The notes: generated by a model not told the origin, from the letters alone. 64,000 nt of DNA from an uncultured Eubacteriales bacterium (GCA_934667845.1 CAKUMQ010000003.1:1-64000), one strand, 5' to 3'. Positions 8,287-16,442 are shown, numbered from the stretch's first letter. A program made the numbers and translations.

Positions 8287-9066
8287 ATGAACCAGTCTGA
8301 GCGGCGGTTGTTTCTGATCCGGTCGCTTTTGAAGGAAAAACCGGAATATCGGGACATGGACATTCCGGCAGAGCCGGAGGGGCAGCGGCAGCTTTTGCGG
8401 GGCTTGCTGAATATCCGTGCGCCGCAGGAAATTGACGCGGAATTTTTGGAGATACAGGACGCCTACCTGCAGGGCGAAACCGCCGCCAAGGGGATCACCG
8501 ACGCGGCAGACCTAACGCCTGTGCAGCCGGGGCTGTATCTCTGGCAGGGGGATATCACGACGCTTAAATGCGATGCCATCGTCAATGCGGCAAACGCCGG
8601 GCTTACCGGCTGTTATATCCCGAATCACCGCTGTATTGACAACGCCATTCACACCTTTGCGGGTGTGAAGCTGCGTCTGGCCTGCGCGGAGCTGATGGCA
8701 AAGCAGAGCCATCCGGAGCCGACCGGGCAGGCAAAGATCACCCCGGCGTTTGATCTGCCCTGTCGGTATGTGCTGCACACAGTGGGACCCATCATCAGTG
8801 GACGGGTGACGCAGCAGGACCGGGAGCTGCTCACCTCCTGCTACCGCTCCTGTCTGCAGCTGGCGGCAGAGAACGGTCTGGAAAATGTGGCGTTTTGCTG
8901 CATTTCCACGGGAGAGTTCCATTTTCCCAATGAGCAGGCGGCACAGATCGCCGTGGAAACGGTCCGGCAGTTTATGAACAGAAAAACCAGTGTAAAGAAA
9001 GTGATCTTCAATGTTTTCAAAGATTTGGACAAAGAAATCTACGCCCGATTACTCAGAGCAGATTAA
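8287..9066 (+). CDS. Zinc-type macrodomain protein (protein ADP-ribosylhydrolase)
   Basis: The 259-residue product has an N-terminal helical extension of about 80 residues and a macrodomain from about 82. The block GDITTLKCDAIVNAAN is followed by GCYIPNHRCIDNAIH, whose C109, H114 and C116 match the zinc ligands of the Zn-Macro class. The segment YVLHTVGPII and the glycine/serine loop CISTGEFHFP also fit. Characterised homologues in Staphylococcus and Streptococcus remove ADP-ribose placed by the neighbouring SirTM sirtuin. Here the gene overlaps the sirtuin gene by 56 bases, which argues for a coupled writer-eraser pair. The catalytic activity is inferred, not shown. Confidence 0.92.
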   Translation: MNQSERRLFLIRSLLKEKPEYRDMDIPAEPEGQRQLLRGLLNIRAPQEIDAEFLEIQDAYLQGETAAKGITDAADLTPVQPGLYLWQGDITTLKCDAIVNAANAGLTGCYIPNHRCIDNAIHTFAGVKLRLACAELMAKQSHPEPTGQAKITPAFDLPCRYVLHTVGPIISGRVTQQDRELLTSCYRSCLQLAAENGLENVAFCCISTGEFHFPNEQAAQIAVETVRQFMNRKTSVKKVIFNVFKDLDKEIYARLLRAD

Positions 9067-9877
9067 ACGCCTGCAGGCAGCGCTCAGCGGGGCGGACGCG
9101 GTGGTGATCGGTGCCGGAGCCGGTCTTTCCACTTCTGCCGGATTTGTTTACACCGGCGAACGGTTTGAAAAATATTTCTCCGACTTTGCTCAGAAGTACG
9201 GTATCCAAGATATGTATTCCGGCGGCTTCTATCCCTTTGCCACGCCGGAGGAGCATTGGGCCTATTGGAGCCGGTATATCTACATCAACCGCTATATGGA
9301 TGCCCCCAAACCGGTCTATGACGACATCTTAAAGCTGGTACAGGACAAGGATTATTTTGTCATCACCACGAATGTTGACCACTGCTTTCAGAAAGCTGGC
9401 TTTGACAAAAAGCGGCTGTTCTACACGCAAGGAGATTACGGCCTGTTCCAGTGCAGTGAGCCATGCTGTCAGGAGACGTTTGAAAATGAAGCGCTGATCC
9501 GGGAAATGGTCGCGCGGCAGGAGAATGGGAGGATCCCGACGGAGCTGCTGCCTGTCTGTCCGCACTGCGGCAAGCCGATGACGATGAATCTGCGGTCAGA
9601 TGATCAGTTTGTCGAGGATGAGGGCTGGCACCGGGCAGCAGAGCGGTATGCCCATTTTCTCCGCACCCGTGCAGACGGAAAAACTCTCTTTCTTGAATTG
9701 GGCGTCGGCTACAACACCCCGGCCATTATCAAGTATCCGTTCTGGCAGATGACAGCCAAAAACCCGGACGCCATCTATGCCTGCATCAACCGGGAACAGA
9801 CCGCTTGCCCGCAGGAAATCGGGCGGCAAGCGATCTGTATTGACGGGGATATCGGCGATATATTGGCTTCACTGTAA
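9011..9877 (+). CDS. Class-M sirtuin (SirTM), probable protein ADP-ribosyltransferase
   Basis: 288 residues of SIR2 fold. The NAD-binding GAGAGLSTSAGF (34-45), TTNVDH (119-124) and a zinc knuckle with C148, C152/C153, C183 and C186 are present. The canonical catalytic histidine after the NVD segment is replaced by Gln140 (TQGDYGLFQC), as described for the SirTM class, which ADP-ribosylates instead of deacylating. The start ATG lies inside the macrodomain gene with only a weak purine-rich site, so translation probably depends on coupling. In streptococci the target is a lipoylated GcvH-like carrier encoded alongside with a lipoate ligase; neither gene is present here, so the substrate is unknown. 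Confidence 0.9.
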   Translation: MFSKIWTKKSTPDYSEQIKRLQAALSGADAVVIGAGAGLSTSAGFVYTGERFEKYFSDFAQKYGIQDMYSGGFYPFATPEEHWAYWSRYIYINRYMDAPKPVYDDILKLVQDKDYFVITTNVDHCFQKAGFDKKRLFYTQGDYGLFQCSEPCCQETFENEALIREMVARQENGRIPTELLPVCPHCGKPMTMNLRSDDQFVEDEGWHRAAERYAHFLRTRADGKTLFLELGVGYNTPAIIKYPFWQMTAKNPDAIYACINREQTACPQEIGRQAICIDGDIGDILASL

Positions 9878-9881
9878 ACCA

Positions 9882-9921
9882 AAAGCGCAGTCTGATTTGG
9901 CTTCCGATCAGACTGCGCTTT
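9882..9921. terminator. Bidirectional terminator; related to the palindrome at 13226
   Basis: AAAGCGCAGTCTGAT (9882-9896) pairs perfectly with 9907-9921 around a ten-base loop. It ends the sirtuin operon and faces the ArsR-AraC gene. Its arm AAAGCGCAGTCTGA recurs at 13227-13240. Confidence 0.75.
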
Positions 9922-9997
9922 ATTTGCAGAGGATGTCAAACGGTTGTTATGGCGAAAGGTGCGTGCTGTCTTAGGGGGAGGATTTGCCGTCCGCGCC

Positions 9998-10708
9998 CTA
10001 TCTGCTGTGGCTTTTTCTGAACTCCGTGGGTGTTTCCCCGTACATTTCCCGAAAGGCGGTTGTAAAGCGGCTGGCGCTGTCATAGCCGACCGCCTGCGCA
10101 ATGGAAGCGATTTCATCCGTTGTCGTCTGCAGCAGCAGAGCCGCCTGCTCCAGGCGATGGATGCGCATATGTGCGGCAATCGTGGTTCCGTATATTTGCT
10201 TGAATACATTTTTGAGCGTTGTTGCATTTAATAAAAATTTGCGGGACAGCTCCTCTATCGTGATCCGCTCAGACAGATGCTCTGTCAGATAGTGATGCAC
10301 ATTTCGGACAATTTCCTCCTGCGATGCCTTATAATCCACCGCCTTATCCGGACAGGTGATTTTCATCACCTGTTCAATAATTTCATGGAGCAGCCGCGTT
10401 TGCTCTGTGTCCGCCGCGCGGTAGTATACCTCTTTTCCGTCACGCCGGCTTTCCAGCAGTCCGCTTTCCGCCAGTGAGCGCAGATGATGGGAGATGGCGG
10501 GACTGGACATATCCAGCATCGCGGCAACATTGACCACACATTCCTCCTGATGGCTGAGCAGCCAAAAAATCCTGACTCTGGTGGGGTCGCTGAATTGCTT
10601 GAAAATATCCGAAACAGCCGTGAAATGCTCTATATTGGTCAGTTCCCGGTGAAGCTCTTCGGTGTGCGGCTGCCTGCCGTGCTGGTGCGGCAGCTGAAAT
10701 TGATCCAT
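9998..10708 (-). CDS. ArsR-AraC fusion transcriptional regulator
   Basis: This 236-residue protein joins two DNA-binding domains. Residues 25-115 are an ArsR/SmtB winged helix (SDPTRVRIFWLLSHQEECVV, then SPAISHHLRSL as recognition helix, and a GKEVYYR wing). Residues 130-232 are an AraC/XylS double helix-turn-helix (ITIEELSRKFLLNATTL and the signature GYDSASRFTTAFREMYG). A single Cys in EECVVNVA corresponds to the alpha3 metal-site region of ArsR proteins; His-rich residues at the N-terminus (HQHGRQPH) may add ligands. It diverges from the HMA and P-ATPase genes and is their probable metal-responsive regulator. The fusion could give both repression and activation, which is inference. Confidence 0.9.
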   Translation of the reverse strand: MDQFQLPHQHGRQPHTEELHRELTNIEHFTAVSDIFKQFSDPTRVRIFWLLSHQEECVVNVAAMLDMSSPAISHHLRSLAESGLLESRRDGKEVYYRAADTEQTRLLHEIIEQVMKITCPDKAVDYKASQEEIVRNVHHYLTEHLSERITIEELSRKFLLNATTLKNVFKQIYGTTIAAHMRIHRLEQAALLLQTTTDEIASIAQAVGYDSASRFTTAFREMYGETPTEFRKSHSR

Positions 10709-10775
10709 GAGAATTTCCTCACTTTCTATTTTAGATATTTCACTTGCCGTTTTAGGCGTATCGGTATCTGCCTAC

Positions 10776-10804
10776 TTGCATTTTTCCTTTTGATCTAGTA
10801 TACT
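10776..10804 (+). promoter_or_regulatory. Promoter of the HMA/P-ATPase operon
   Basis: TTGCAT (10776-10781), 17-base spacer, TATACT (10799-10804). The transcript would begin near 10811, inside the candidate operator, leaving a leader of about 145 bases before the HMA gene. Confidence 0.65.
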
Positions 10805-10825
10805 ACAAGCATGATGATTAATCAA
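10797..10825 (-). promoter_or_regulatory. Promoter of the ArsR-AraC gene
   Basis: On the minus strand TTGATT (10825-10820), 17-base spacer and TATACT (10802-10797). Its -10 overlaps the -10 of the rightward promoter in the palindrome AGTATACT, so both promoters cannot be used at once on one molecule. Confidence 0.6.
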
Positions 10826-10828
10826 TGC
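10809..10828. promoter_or_regulatory. Candidate metal-regulator operator
   Basis: An imperfect dyad centred on TGATTAATCA (10815-10824) and flanked by GCAT and ATGC. It covers the start point of the rightward promoter and the -35 of the leftward one, an ideal place for ArsR-type repression of both. Confidence 0.5.
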
Positions 10829-10955
10829 TTTAATCGTAAAATTCTGGTGCGGCTGTGCGGAGACGAGCAAAAGAACAGATGACTGCGTACAGCCGCATGG
10901 CAAAGGCATGGATTGGTCAGGCAATATTGTATAACCAATAATGGAGGTATGAATC

Positions 10956-11174
10956 ATGAAAAAAACGTATAAGATCGAAGTCGACTGTGCCAACTGCGCC
11001 AATCTCATGGAGGATGCCGCCCGGAAAACCAATGGCGTTGCCGATGCCACCGTCAATTTTATGACGCAGAAAATGATTGTGGAATTTGAGGATGGTCAGG
11101 ATGCCAAGGCCGTCATGAAGGACGTTCTGAAGGCCTGCAAGAAGGTCGAGCCTGACTGCGAGATCGAGCTGTAA
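10956..11174 (+). CDS. Free-standing heavy-metal-associated (HMA) domain protein
   Basis: 72 residues of ferredoxin-like HMA fold with the metal-binding CANC at 11-14 and GVADATVNF as the second strand. Small proteins of this type pass soft metal ions to a P-type ATPase. The CANC variant, with an acidic Asp just before it and DCEIEL at the C-terminus, is closer to zinc/cadmium domains than to copper chaperones with MxCxxC. A good GGAGG lies upstream. It is the first gene of the operon with the ATPase, which lacks its own HMA domain, so it probably supplies that missing part in trans. Confidence 0.9.
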   Translation: MKKTYKIEVDCANCANLMEDAARKTNGVADATVNFMTQKMIVEFEDGQDAKAVMKDVLKACKKVEPDCEIEL

Positions 11175-11236
11175 CCTACATATCTGCGGCTTTTCCGCAT
11201 AGGCGGGTTATGGTCAAATGAAAGGGAGCATGCGTC

Positions 11237-13117
11237 ATGACGAAAAAGCAAAAGAAAATGCTGATACGCATCATCATTACGGCTGTCATGCTGGTCGGAT
11301 TGAAGTTTATCCCGCTTACCGGCATTCCGCAGTTAGCTGCGTATCTGGCTGCTTATCTGGTTATCGGATATGATATTTTGAAAAAGGCCGGACAGGGTAT
11401 TCTCAACGGCAGAGCCTTTGATGAAAACTTCCTGATGGCCATTGCCACGCTGGGCGCGTTTTCCCTTGCCGTTTGGACAAAGAGCGGCGATTATGTAGAA
11501 GGCATCGCCGTTATGCTGTTCTATCAGGTCGGCGAGCTGTTCCAGAGCTATGCGGTTGGCAAGAGCCGCAGAAACATCAGCGCCCTGATGGATATTCGTC
11601 CTGATTACGCCAATGTGGAAAAGGACGGAAAATTGGAGCAGGTCGATCCGGATGAAGTGGCCGTCGGCAGCATCATTACCGTTCAGCCGGGTGAAAAGGT
11701 ACCCCTGGACGGTGTGATTGTCAGCGGAAACGCCAGCTTGAACACCAGCGCGCTTACCGGTGAGAGCCTTCCCCGGGATGTCAAAGAGGGCGACGAGATC
11801 ATCAGTGGCTGTATCAACATGAACGGCGTGCTCAAGGTCAGGACGACAAAAGAATTCGGGGAGTCGACCGTTTCCAAGATTCTCGATCTCGTGGAAAATG
11901 CCAGCTCCCGCAAGTCCAGATCCGAGGCGTTTATTTCCCGCTTTGCCAGAATTTATACGCCTGCCGTGTGTATTGCCGCATTGGTGCTGGCTATCGCTGT
12001 GCCCGGCGTGCGTATGGTCATTGGACTCTCCCCGGATTGGGTCAGCTGGATCTACCGCGCCCTGACTTTCCTGGTGGTCAGCTGCCCCTGCGCTCTGGTC
12101 ATCAGCATTCCCCTGAGCTTCTTCGCCGGCATCGGCGGAGCCAGCAAGGAGGGTATTCTCATCAAGGGCTCCAATTATCTGGAGGCTTTGTCTGAGTCTA
12201 AATATGTGGTCTTTGATAAAACCGGCACGCTGACACAGGGTGTATTTGAGGTTACCGCCGTACACCATAACGAGCTGGATGAAGCGAAAATTCTGGAATA
12301 TGCTGCCTTGGCGGAATGTGCTTCCTCCCATCCGATCAGCAAGAGTCTGCAGAAGGCCTACGGTAAAGAAATCGACCGCAGCCGTGTAAGCGATATTGAG
12401 GAAATCAGCGGTCACGGAATTACAGCCACTGTGGATGGGCACGCCGTAGCGGCGGGCAACAGCAAGCTGATGAAGAAGCTGGGAATCAGCTATCATGACT
12501 GCCACAGCGTCGGCACCATCATCCATATGGCGATCGACGGTGAGTATGCCGGACATATTGTGATCTCCGATATCGTGAAGCCCCACTCCAAGGAGGCCAT
12601 CGCCGCCTTGAAAAAGTCCGGAGTGGAAAAAACGGTTATGCTGACCGGCGACGCCAAATGTGTGGCGGAGCAGGTCGCTGCAGAGCTTGGTATAGATGAA
12701 GTGCGCAGTGAGCTGCTGCCCGGTGACAAGGTGAATGAGGTCGAAAAGCTGCTGGCGCAAAAGGGTTCCCGTGAAAAGCTGGCATTTGTCGGCGACGGCA
12801 TCAACGATGCCCCGGTGCTCACCCGTGCCGATATCGGTATCGCCATGGGTGCTATGGGTTCGGATGCTGCGATTGAAGCGGCAGATGTGGTCCTGATGGA
12901 TGACGATCCGCTTCAGATTGCCAAGGCGATCAAGATTTCCCGCAAATGCCTCGGTATTGTCCGGCAGAACATCATCCTCTCACTTGTCGTCAAGTTTGCG
13001 TGCCTTGCGTTGACGGCTGCGGGCTACGCCAATATGTGGGCTGCCATCTTTGCGGATGTCGGCGTGATGATCATCGCTGTTTTGAATGCGATTCGGGCGC
13101 TTAAGTACAAAAAGTGA
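11237..13117 (+). CDS. cadA: Heavy-metal P-type ATPase, CadA/ZntA type
   Basis: 626 residues of a P1B ATPase in the inner membrane that pumps divalent soft metals out. Visible motifs are TGES (174-177, actuator), SCPCALVIS (CPC at 283-285, the transmembrane metal site of Zn/Cd/Pb pumps), the phosphorylated D327 in DKTGTLT, SSHP (363-366, nucleotide domain) and GDGINDAP (519-526). Paired hydrophobic helices flank the actuator, CPC and C-terminal regions. Compared with typical CadA (above 700 residues) the N-terminal metal-binding domain is absent; the gene before it encodes that domain separately. Zinc, cadmium or lead is the likely cargo; the exact metal cannot be read. The gene symbol is by family only. 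Confidence 0.92.
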   Translation: MTKKQKKMLIRIIITAVMLVGLKFIPLTGIPQLAAYLAAYLVIGYDILKKAGQGILNGRAFDENFLMAIATLGAFSLAVWTKSGDYVEGIAVMLFYQVGELFQSYAVGKSRRNISALMDIRPDYANVEKDGKLEQVDPDEVAVGSIITVQPGEKVPLDGVIVSGNASLNTSALTGESLPRDVKEGDEIISGCINMNGVLKVRTTKEFGESTVSKILDLVENASSRKSRSEAFISRFARIYTPAVCIAALVLAIAVPGVRMVIGLSPDWVSWIYRALTFLVVSCPCALVISIPLSFFAGIGGASKEGILIKGSNYLEALSESKYVVFDKTGTLTQGVFEVTAVHHNELDEAKILEYAALAECASSHPISKSLQKAYGKEIDRSRVSDIEEISGHGITATVDGHAVAAGNSKLMKKLGISYHDCHSVGTIIHMAIDGEYAGHIVISDIVKPHSKEAIAALKKSGVEKTVMLTGDAKCVAEQVAAELGIDEVRSELLPGDKVNEVEKLLAQKGSREKLAFVGDGINDAPVLTRADIGIAMGAMGSDAAIEAADVVLMDDDPLQIAKAIKISRKCLGIVRQNIILSLVVKFACLALTAAGYANMWAAIFADVGVMIIAVLNAIRALKYKK

Positions 13118-13140
13118 TGACCGGTCACGGATAAAAAGCA

Positions 13141-13173
13141 GGAGACCCGCAGCCAAGCGCGCTGTGGGTCTCC
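13141..13173 (+). terminator. Terminator-like hairpin after the P-ATPase
   Basis: GGAGACCCGCAG (13141-13152) pairs with CTGTGGGTCTCC (13162-13173) with one mismatch. The following TACCTTTG is only weakly T-rich. Confidence 0.55.
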
Positions 13174-13225
13174 TACCTTTGAAGTGAAGGTCTCCCCGAT
13201 AAGGACGGCTAAATGTGAGCAAAAG

Positions 13226-13267
13226 AAAAGCGCAGTCTGACTTGAAATCGAGTCAGACTGCGCTTTT
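13226..13267. terminator. Strong palindrome/terminator, related to the one at 9882
   Basis: AAAAGCGCAGTCTGACT (13226-13242) pairs perfectly with 13251-13267 around an eight-base loop and ends in TTTT. It lies between the convergent P-ATPase and guaA genes. The arm core AAAGCGCAGTCTGA is shared with 9882-9895 on the far side of the metal genes. Confidence 0.75.
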
Positions 13268-13368
13268 GGGTTATTGCAATCGTTCAAATCATGCTGCCAT
13301 TTTGTTGCCATGGGGCAATTCCACAGCGCAAAAGCCCGGCATTTCAAGGCTTTTCAGCCTTTCGGATA

Positions 13369-14901
13369 TTACTCCCACTCCACCGTTGCGGGGGGTTTGG
13401 TAGTGATATCATAGACGACGCGGTTGACGTGCTTGACTTCATTGGTGATACGGCTGCTGACCTTGGCGAGGATCTCATACGGGATCTTGGCCCAGTCCGC
13501 CGTCATGAAATCATCCGTCGTCACGGCACGGATGGCGACCAAGTGATCATAGGTGCGGTGGTCGCCCATTACGCCGACGGTGCTGACGCCGGGCAGGACG
13601 CAGAAAAACTGTGCCAGCTGCGACTCATAGCCGTTTTTGTGCATCTCATCCCGCAGCACCCAGTCGGCATTTTGCAGGATCTCGATCTTTTCCTGAGTGA
13701 TCTCGCCGATAATGCGCACGCCGAGACCGGGGCCGGGGAACGGCTGCCGCCACACCAGCTCATGCGGGATGCCGAGCTTTTCGCCGACGCGCCGCACTTC
13801 ATCCTTAAACAGGTCGCACAGCGGCTCGATCACGTCAAGGAATTCCACATCCTCGGGCATTTTCACCTTATTATGATGCGTCTTGATCTTATCCGCGTCG
13901 CCTTTGCCGGATTCGATGCAGTCGGGATAGATCGTGCCCTGGGCAAAAAATCCTTTTTCGCTGTGTTTGCGGATCTCATCCCAGAACACCTTATAAAATT
14001 CCGTGCCGATGATATGCCGTTTCTGCTCGGGATCGGTCACGCCCTTGAGGCAACGGAGGAAATGCGCCTGACAGTTGACGCGCACAAACTTCATATCAAA
14101 CAGGCGGGTGAAGGTGGATTCCACAAAATCCCCCTCGTCCTTGCGCATGAGGCCCTGATCGACAAACACGCAGGTGAGCTGTTTGCCGACGGCACGGCTG
14201 AGCAGACCGGCGGCGACCGAGGAATCCACACCGCCGGACAGACCGAGGATCACCGGCTTATCGCCGATCCTCTCCCGCAGGCGGGCGACGGTATCCTCGA
14301 TAAAGCTGTCCATCTGCCAGTCGCCCGCGCAGCCGCAGACACGGTAGAGGAAGTTTTCGAGCATCCGGTCGCCGAATTCACTGTGCGTGACCTCGGGGTG
14401 GAACTGCACGGCATAGAGCCGCCTTTGCGGGTCCTCCATGGCGGCGATCGGGCAGGCATCGGTCACGGCTGTGACCGTGAAGCCCGCGGGCGCTTTCGTC
14501 ACGCGGTCGGTATGGCTCATCCACACCGTGCTGTCCGCCGGCACGCCGGCAAACAGCGGGGAAGCGGAATCGGTAATATGCAGACCGATCTTGCCGTATT
14601 CCGACTGCTCCGCCGTTTCGACCGTGCCGCCCGCCATCCAGGCGGTGAGCTGGCAGCCGTAGCAGATGCCGAGCACCGGCACGCCGAGCGAGAGGATCGC
14701 GGGATCATAATGCGGTGAGGCGGGATCGAACACCGAGTTCGGACCGCCGGTGAAAATGATGCCCTTGTAACCGGCGGCGCGGATGTCCGCAAGCGGCACG
14801 GTATAGGGCAGGATCTCGGCAAACACCTTGTGGTCGCGCACGCGGCGGGCGATCAGCTGATTATACTGTCCGCCGAAATCCAATACCAATATTTTTTCCA
14901 T
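13369..14901 (-). CDS. guaA: GMP synthase (glutamine-hydrolysing)
   Basis: 510 residues, the normal length. It converts XMP to GMP with ATP and glutamine-derived ammonia. The N-terminal class-I amidotransferase has LDFGGQYNQLIARR at the start, the nucleophile Cys80 in GICYGCQ and the HPEVTHSEFG histidine/glutamate. The ATP pyrophosphatase domain has LSGGVDSS near 224. The C-terminal dimerisation domain ends in TTKPPATVEWE, the canonical GuaA ending. The start at 14901 follows AGGAT and the typical MEKILVLDFG; longer upstream frames are chance extensions into purA. It lies 25 bases after purA, so the two branches of purine nucleotide synthesis are co-transcribed. Confidence 0.97.
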   Translation of the reverse strand: MEKILVLDFGGQYNQLIARRVRDHKVFAEILPYTVPLADIRAAGYKGIIFTGGPNSVFDPASPHYDPAILSLGVPVLGICYGCQLTAWMAGGTVETAEQSEYGKIGLHITDSASPLFAGVPADSTVWMSHTDRVTKAPAGFTVTAVTDACPIAAMEDPQRRLYAVQFHPEVTHSEFGDRMLENFLYRVCGCAGDWQMDSFIEDTVARLRERIGDKPVILGLSGGVDSSVAAGLLSRAVGKQLTCVFVDQGLMRKDEGDFVESTFTRLFDMKFVRVNCQAHFLRCLKGVTDPEQKRHIIGTEFYKVFWDEIRKHSEKGFFAQGTIYPDCIESGKGDADKIKTHHNKVKMPEDVEFLDVIEPLCDLFKDEVRRVGEKLGIPHELVWRQPFPGPGLGVRIIGEITQEKIEILQNADWVLRDEMHKNGYESQLAQFFCVLPGVSTVGVMGDHRTYDHLVAIRAVTTDDFMTADWAKIPYEILAKVSSRITNEVKHVNRVVYDITTKPPATVEWE

Positions 14902-14926
14902 GGCATATCCTCCCTGATCTTTCCGC

Positions 14927-16201
14927 TCAGCGGATGATGATGGCTTCGCGCTCCGGCCCGTTGGAGACCATGTTGATGCGGTGCCCGAGCTGTGTCTCGA
15001 TAAATTCGACATAGGCGCGCGCCTCGGCGGGCAGCGCGGCAAAATCGCGGATGCCGCGGATGTCGCAGTGCCAGCCCTTGAGCGTTTCGAAAACGGGCTT
15101 GGCTTTTTTCAGACGGTTCGTGGTCGGGAAATCGCGGGTGATCTCGCCGTCGATCTCATAGCCGACGCAGACCGGGATCTCCTCCAGATAGGACAGGCAG
15201 TCGAGCGCAGTCATGACCACCGTCGTCGCGCCCTGGCACTCAATGCCGTAGCGGGTTGCCACGCAGTCAAACCAGCCCACGCGGCGGGGACGGCCGGTCG
15301 TCGCGCCGAATTCGCCCTTGTCACCGCCGTGGATACGCAGCTCCTGCGCTTTATCCTCGTCGAGGATCTCGCTGACAAATTCGCCCGCGCCGACGGCGGA
15401 GGAATACGCCTTGGTGACACAGACGATGTCGCGGATCGCCTGCGGCGGGATGCCCGCGCCGACGCAGCCGTAGCCGGCAAGCGTCGAGGAGGAGGTCACC
15501 ATCGGATAAATGCCGAAGTCGGGATCCTTCAGCGTGCCGAGCTGTCCCTCGAGCAGAATGTTCTTGTCCTCGGCGAGCGCCTGCCGGATAAAGGCATGGG
15601 TGTCGCAGACAAACGGGGCGATTTTTTCCCGATAGGAGCGGCAGACCGCCATCAGCTCATCCTCGTTAAGCAGGGGCTTGTGATAGACGTGCTCGAGCGT
15701 CAGATTTTTCAGCACGCAGATATTGTGGAGCTTTTCGCGCAGCGCATCCTCATCAAACAGCTCGTTGAGCTGGATGCCGCGCTTGGCGAATTTATCGCTG
15801 AAAAACGGCGCAATGCCGCTTTTGGTGGAGCCGTAGGCGTTTTTGCCGAGCCGCTCCTCTTCATAGGTGTCCAGCAGAATATGGTACGGCATCAGAAGCT
15901 GCACCCGGTCGGAGACGAGCAGCTTCGGGTTCAGACCCGCCTTGCGCAGGTCGTCCAGTTCCCGGCAGAATTTGTCGATGTCCAGTGCCACGCCGTTGCC
16001 GATGACGCAGGTGACGTCGTCATAGCAGACGCCGCTGGGCATCAGATGCAGCGCAAAGCGTCCGTGTTCGTTGATAATGGTGTGTCCCGCATTTGCGCCG
16101 CCCTGGAATCGGACGACAATATCCGCCTCCTGTGCAAACATATCGGTGATCTTTCCCTTGCCTTCATCGCCCCAGTTGGCGCCGACAATTGCTCGAACCA
16201 T
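14927..16201 (-). CDS. purA: Adenylosuccinate synthetase
   Basis: 424 residues. It makes adenylosuccinate from IMP, aspartate and GTP, the first committed step to AMP. Visible are the GTP-binding NWGDEGKGKITD (9-20) with catalytic Asp12, the GGANAGHTI histidine near 40, GAQLGTL-like EGQLGTLKDPDFG, the switch region STLAGYGCVGAGIP and the base-binding TTGRPRRVGWFD. It is the first gene of a purA-guaA pair. No purine riboswitch or PurR-type box was recognised in the leader, which is only about 45 bases long. Confidence 0.97.
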   Translation of the reverse strand: MVRAIVGANWGDEGKGKITDMFAQEADIVVRFQGGANAGHTIINEHGRFALHLMPSGVCYDDVTCVIGNGVALDIDKFCRELDDLRKAGLNPKLLVSDRVQLLMPYHILLDTYEEERLGKNAYGSTKSGIAPFFSDKFAKRGIQLNELFDEDALREKLHNICVLKNLTLEHVYHKPLLNEDELMAVCRSYREKIAPFVCDTHAFIRQALAEDKNILLEGQLGTLKDPDFGIYPMVTSSSTLAGYGCVGAGIPPQAIRDIVCVTKAYSSAVGAGEFVSEILDEDKAQELRIHGGDKGEFGATTGRPRRVGWFDCVATRYGIECQGATTVVMTALDCLSYLEEIPVCVGYEIDGEITRDFPTTNRLKKAKPVFETLKGWHCDIRGIRDFAALPAEARAYVEFIETQLGHRINMVSNGPEREAIIIR

Positions 16202-16249
16202 ATGCTGTGTGCCTCCCTAAAAACAGTGATCTATTTAGGTTTACATTTT

Positions 16250-16278
16250 ATTATAGCACACTTTGTTTCCGGTGTACA
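16250..16278 (-). promoter_or_regulatory. Promoter of purA-guaA
   Basis: On the minus strand an extended -10 TGCTATAAT (TATAAT at 16255-16250) with TGTACA 17 bases upstream (16278-16273). Confidence 0.6.
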
Positions 16279-16332
16279 GGCTTTTCCGAAAATCCTGCTC
16301 AAAAAATTGTGAAAAAATTGTCAGACAAACTA

Positions 16333-16361
16333 TTGCATTTTCAAGCGGAAAGAGGTATACT
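16333..16361 (+). promoter_or_regulatory. Promoter of the decarboxylase operon
   Basis: TTGCAT (16333-16338), 17-base spacer, TATACT (16356-16361), giving a leader of about 75 bases. Confidence 0.65.
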
Positions 16362-16442
16362 GAACAAGATTAGTCTTTTGCCGGAAGAGCGGCTCCCGCT
16401 GCGCCTCCGGGGAATGCGATTTACCCGAAAGGAGGAAGATCT

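Noticed and set aside
13291..14718. A 475-codon plus-strand frame over guaA, and a 443-codon frame over purA (14981-16312)
   Set aside because: Both are opposite strongly conserved enzymes and have no recognisable features; codon bias keeps the antisense frame open.
14902..15042. N-terminal extension of guaA into purA
   Set aside because: The canonical GuaA N-terminus and a ribosome binding site fix the start at 14901.
16307..16324. Rex-like site TTGTGAAAAAATTGTCAG upstream of the decarboxylase operon
   Set aside because: The right half departs from the TTCACAA/TTAACAA consensus at several positions; the AT-rich context makes such matches common.
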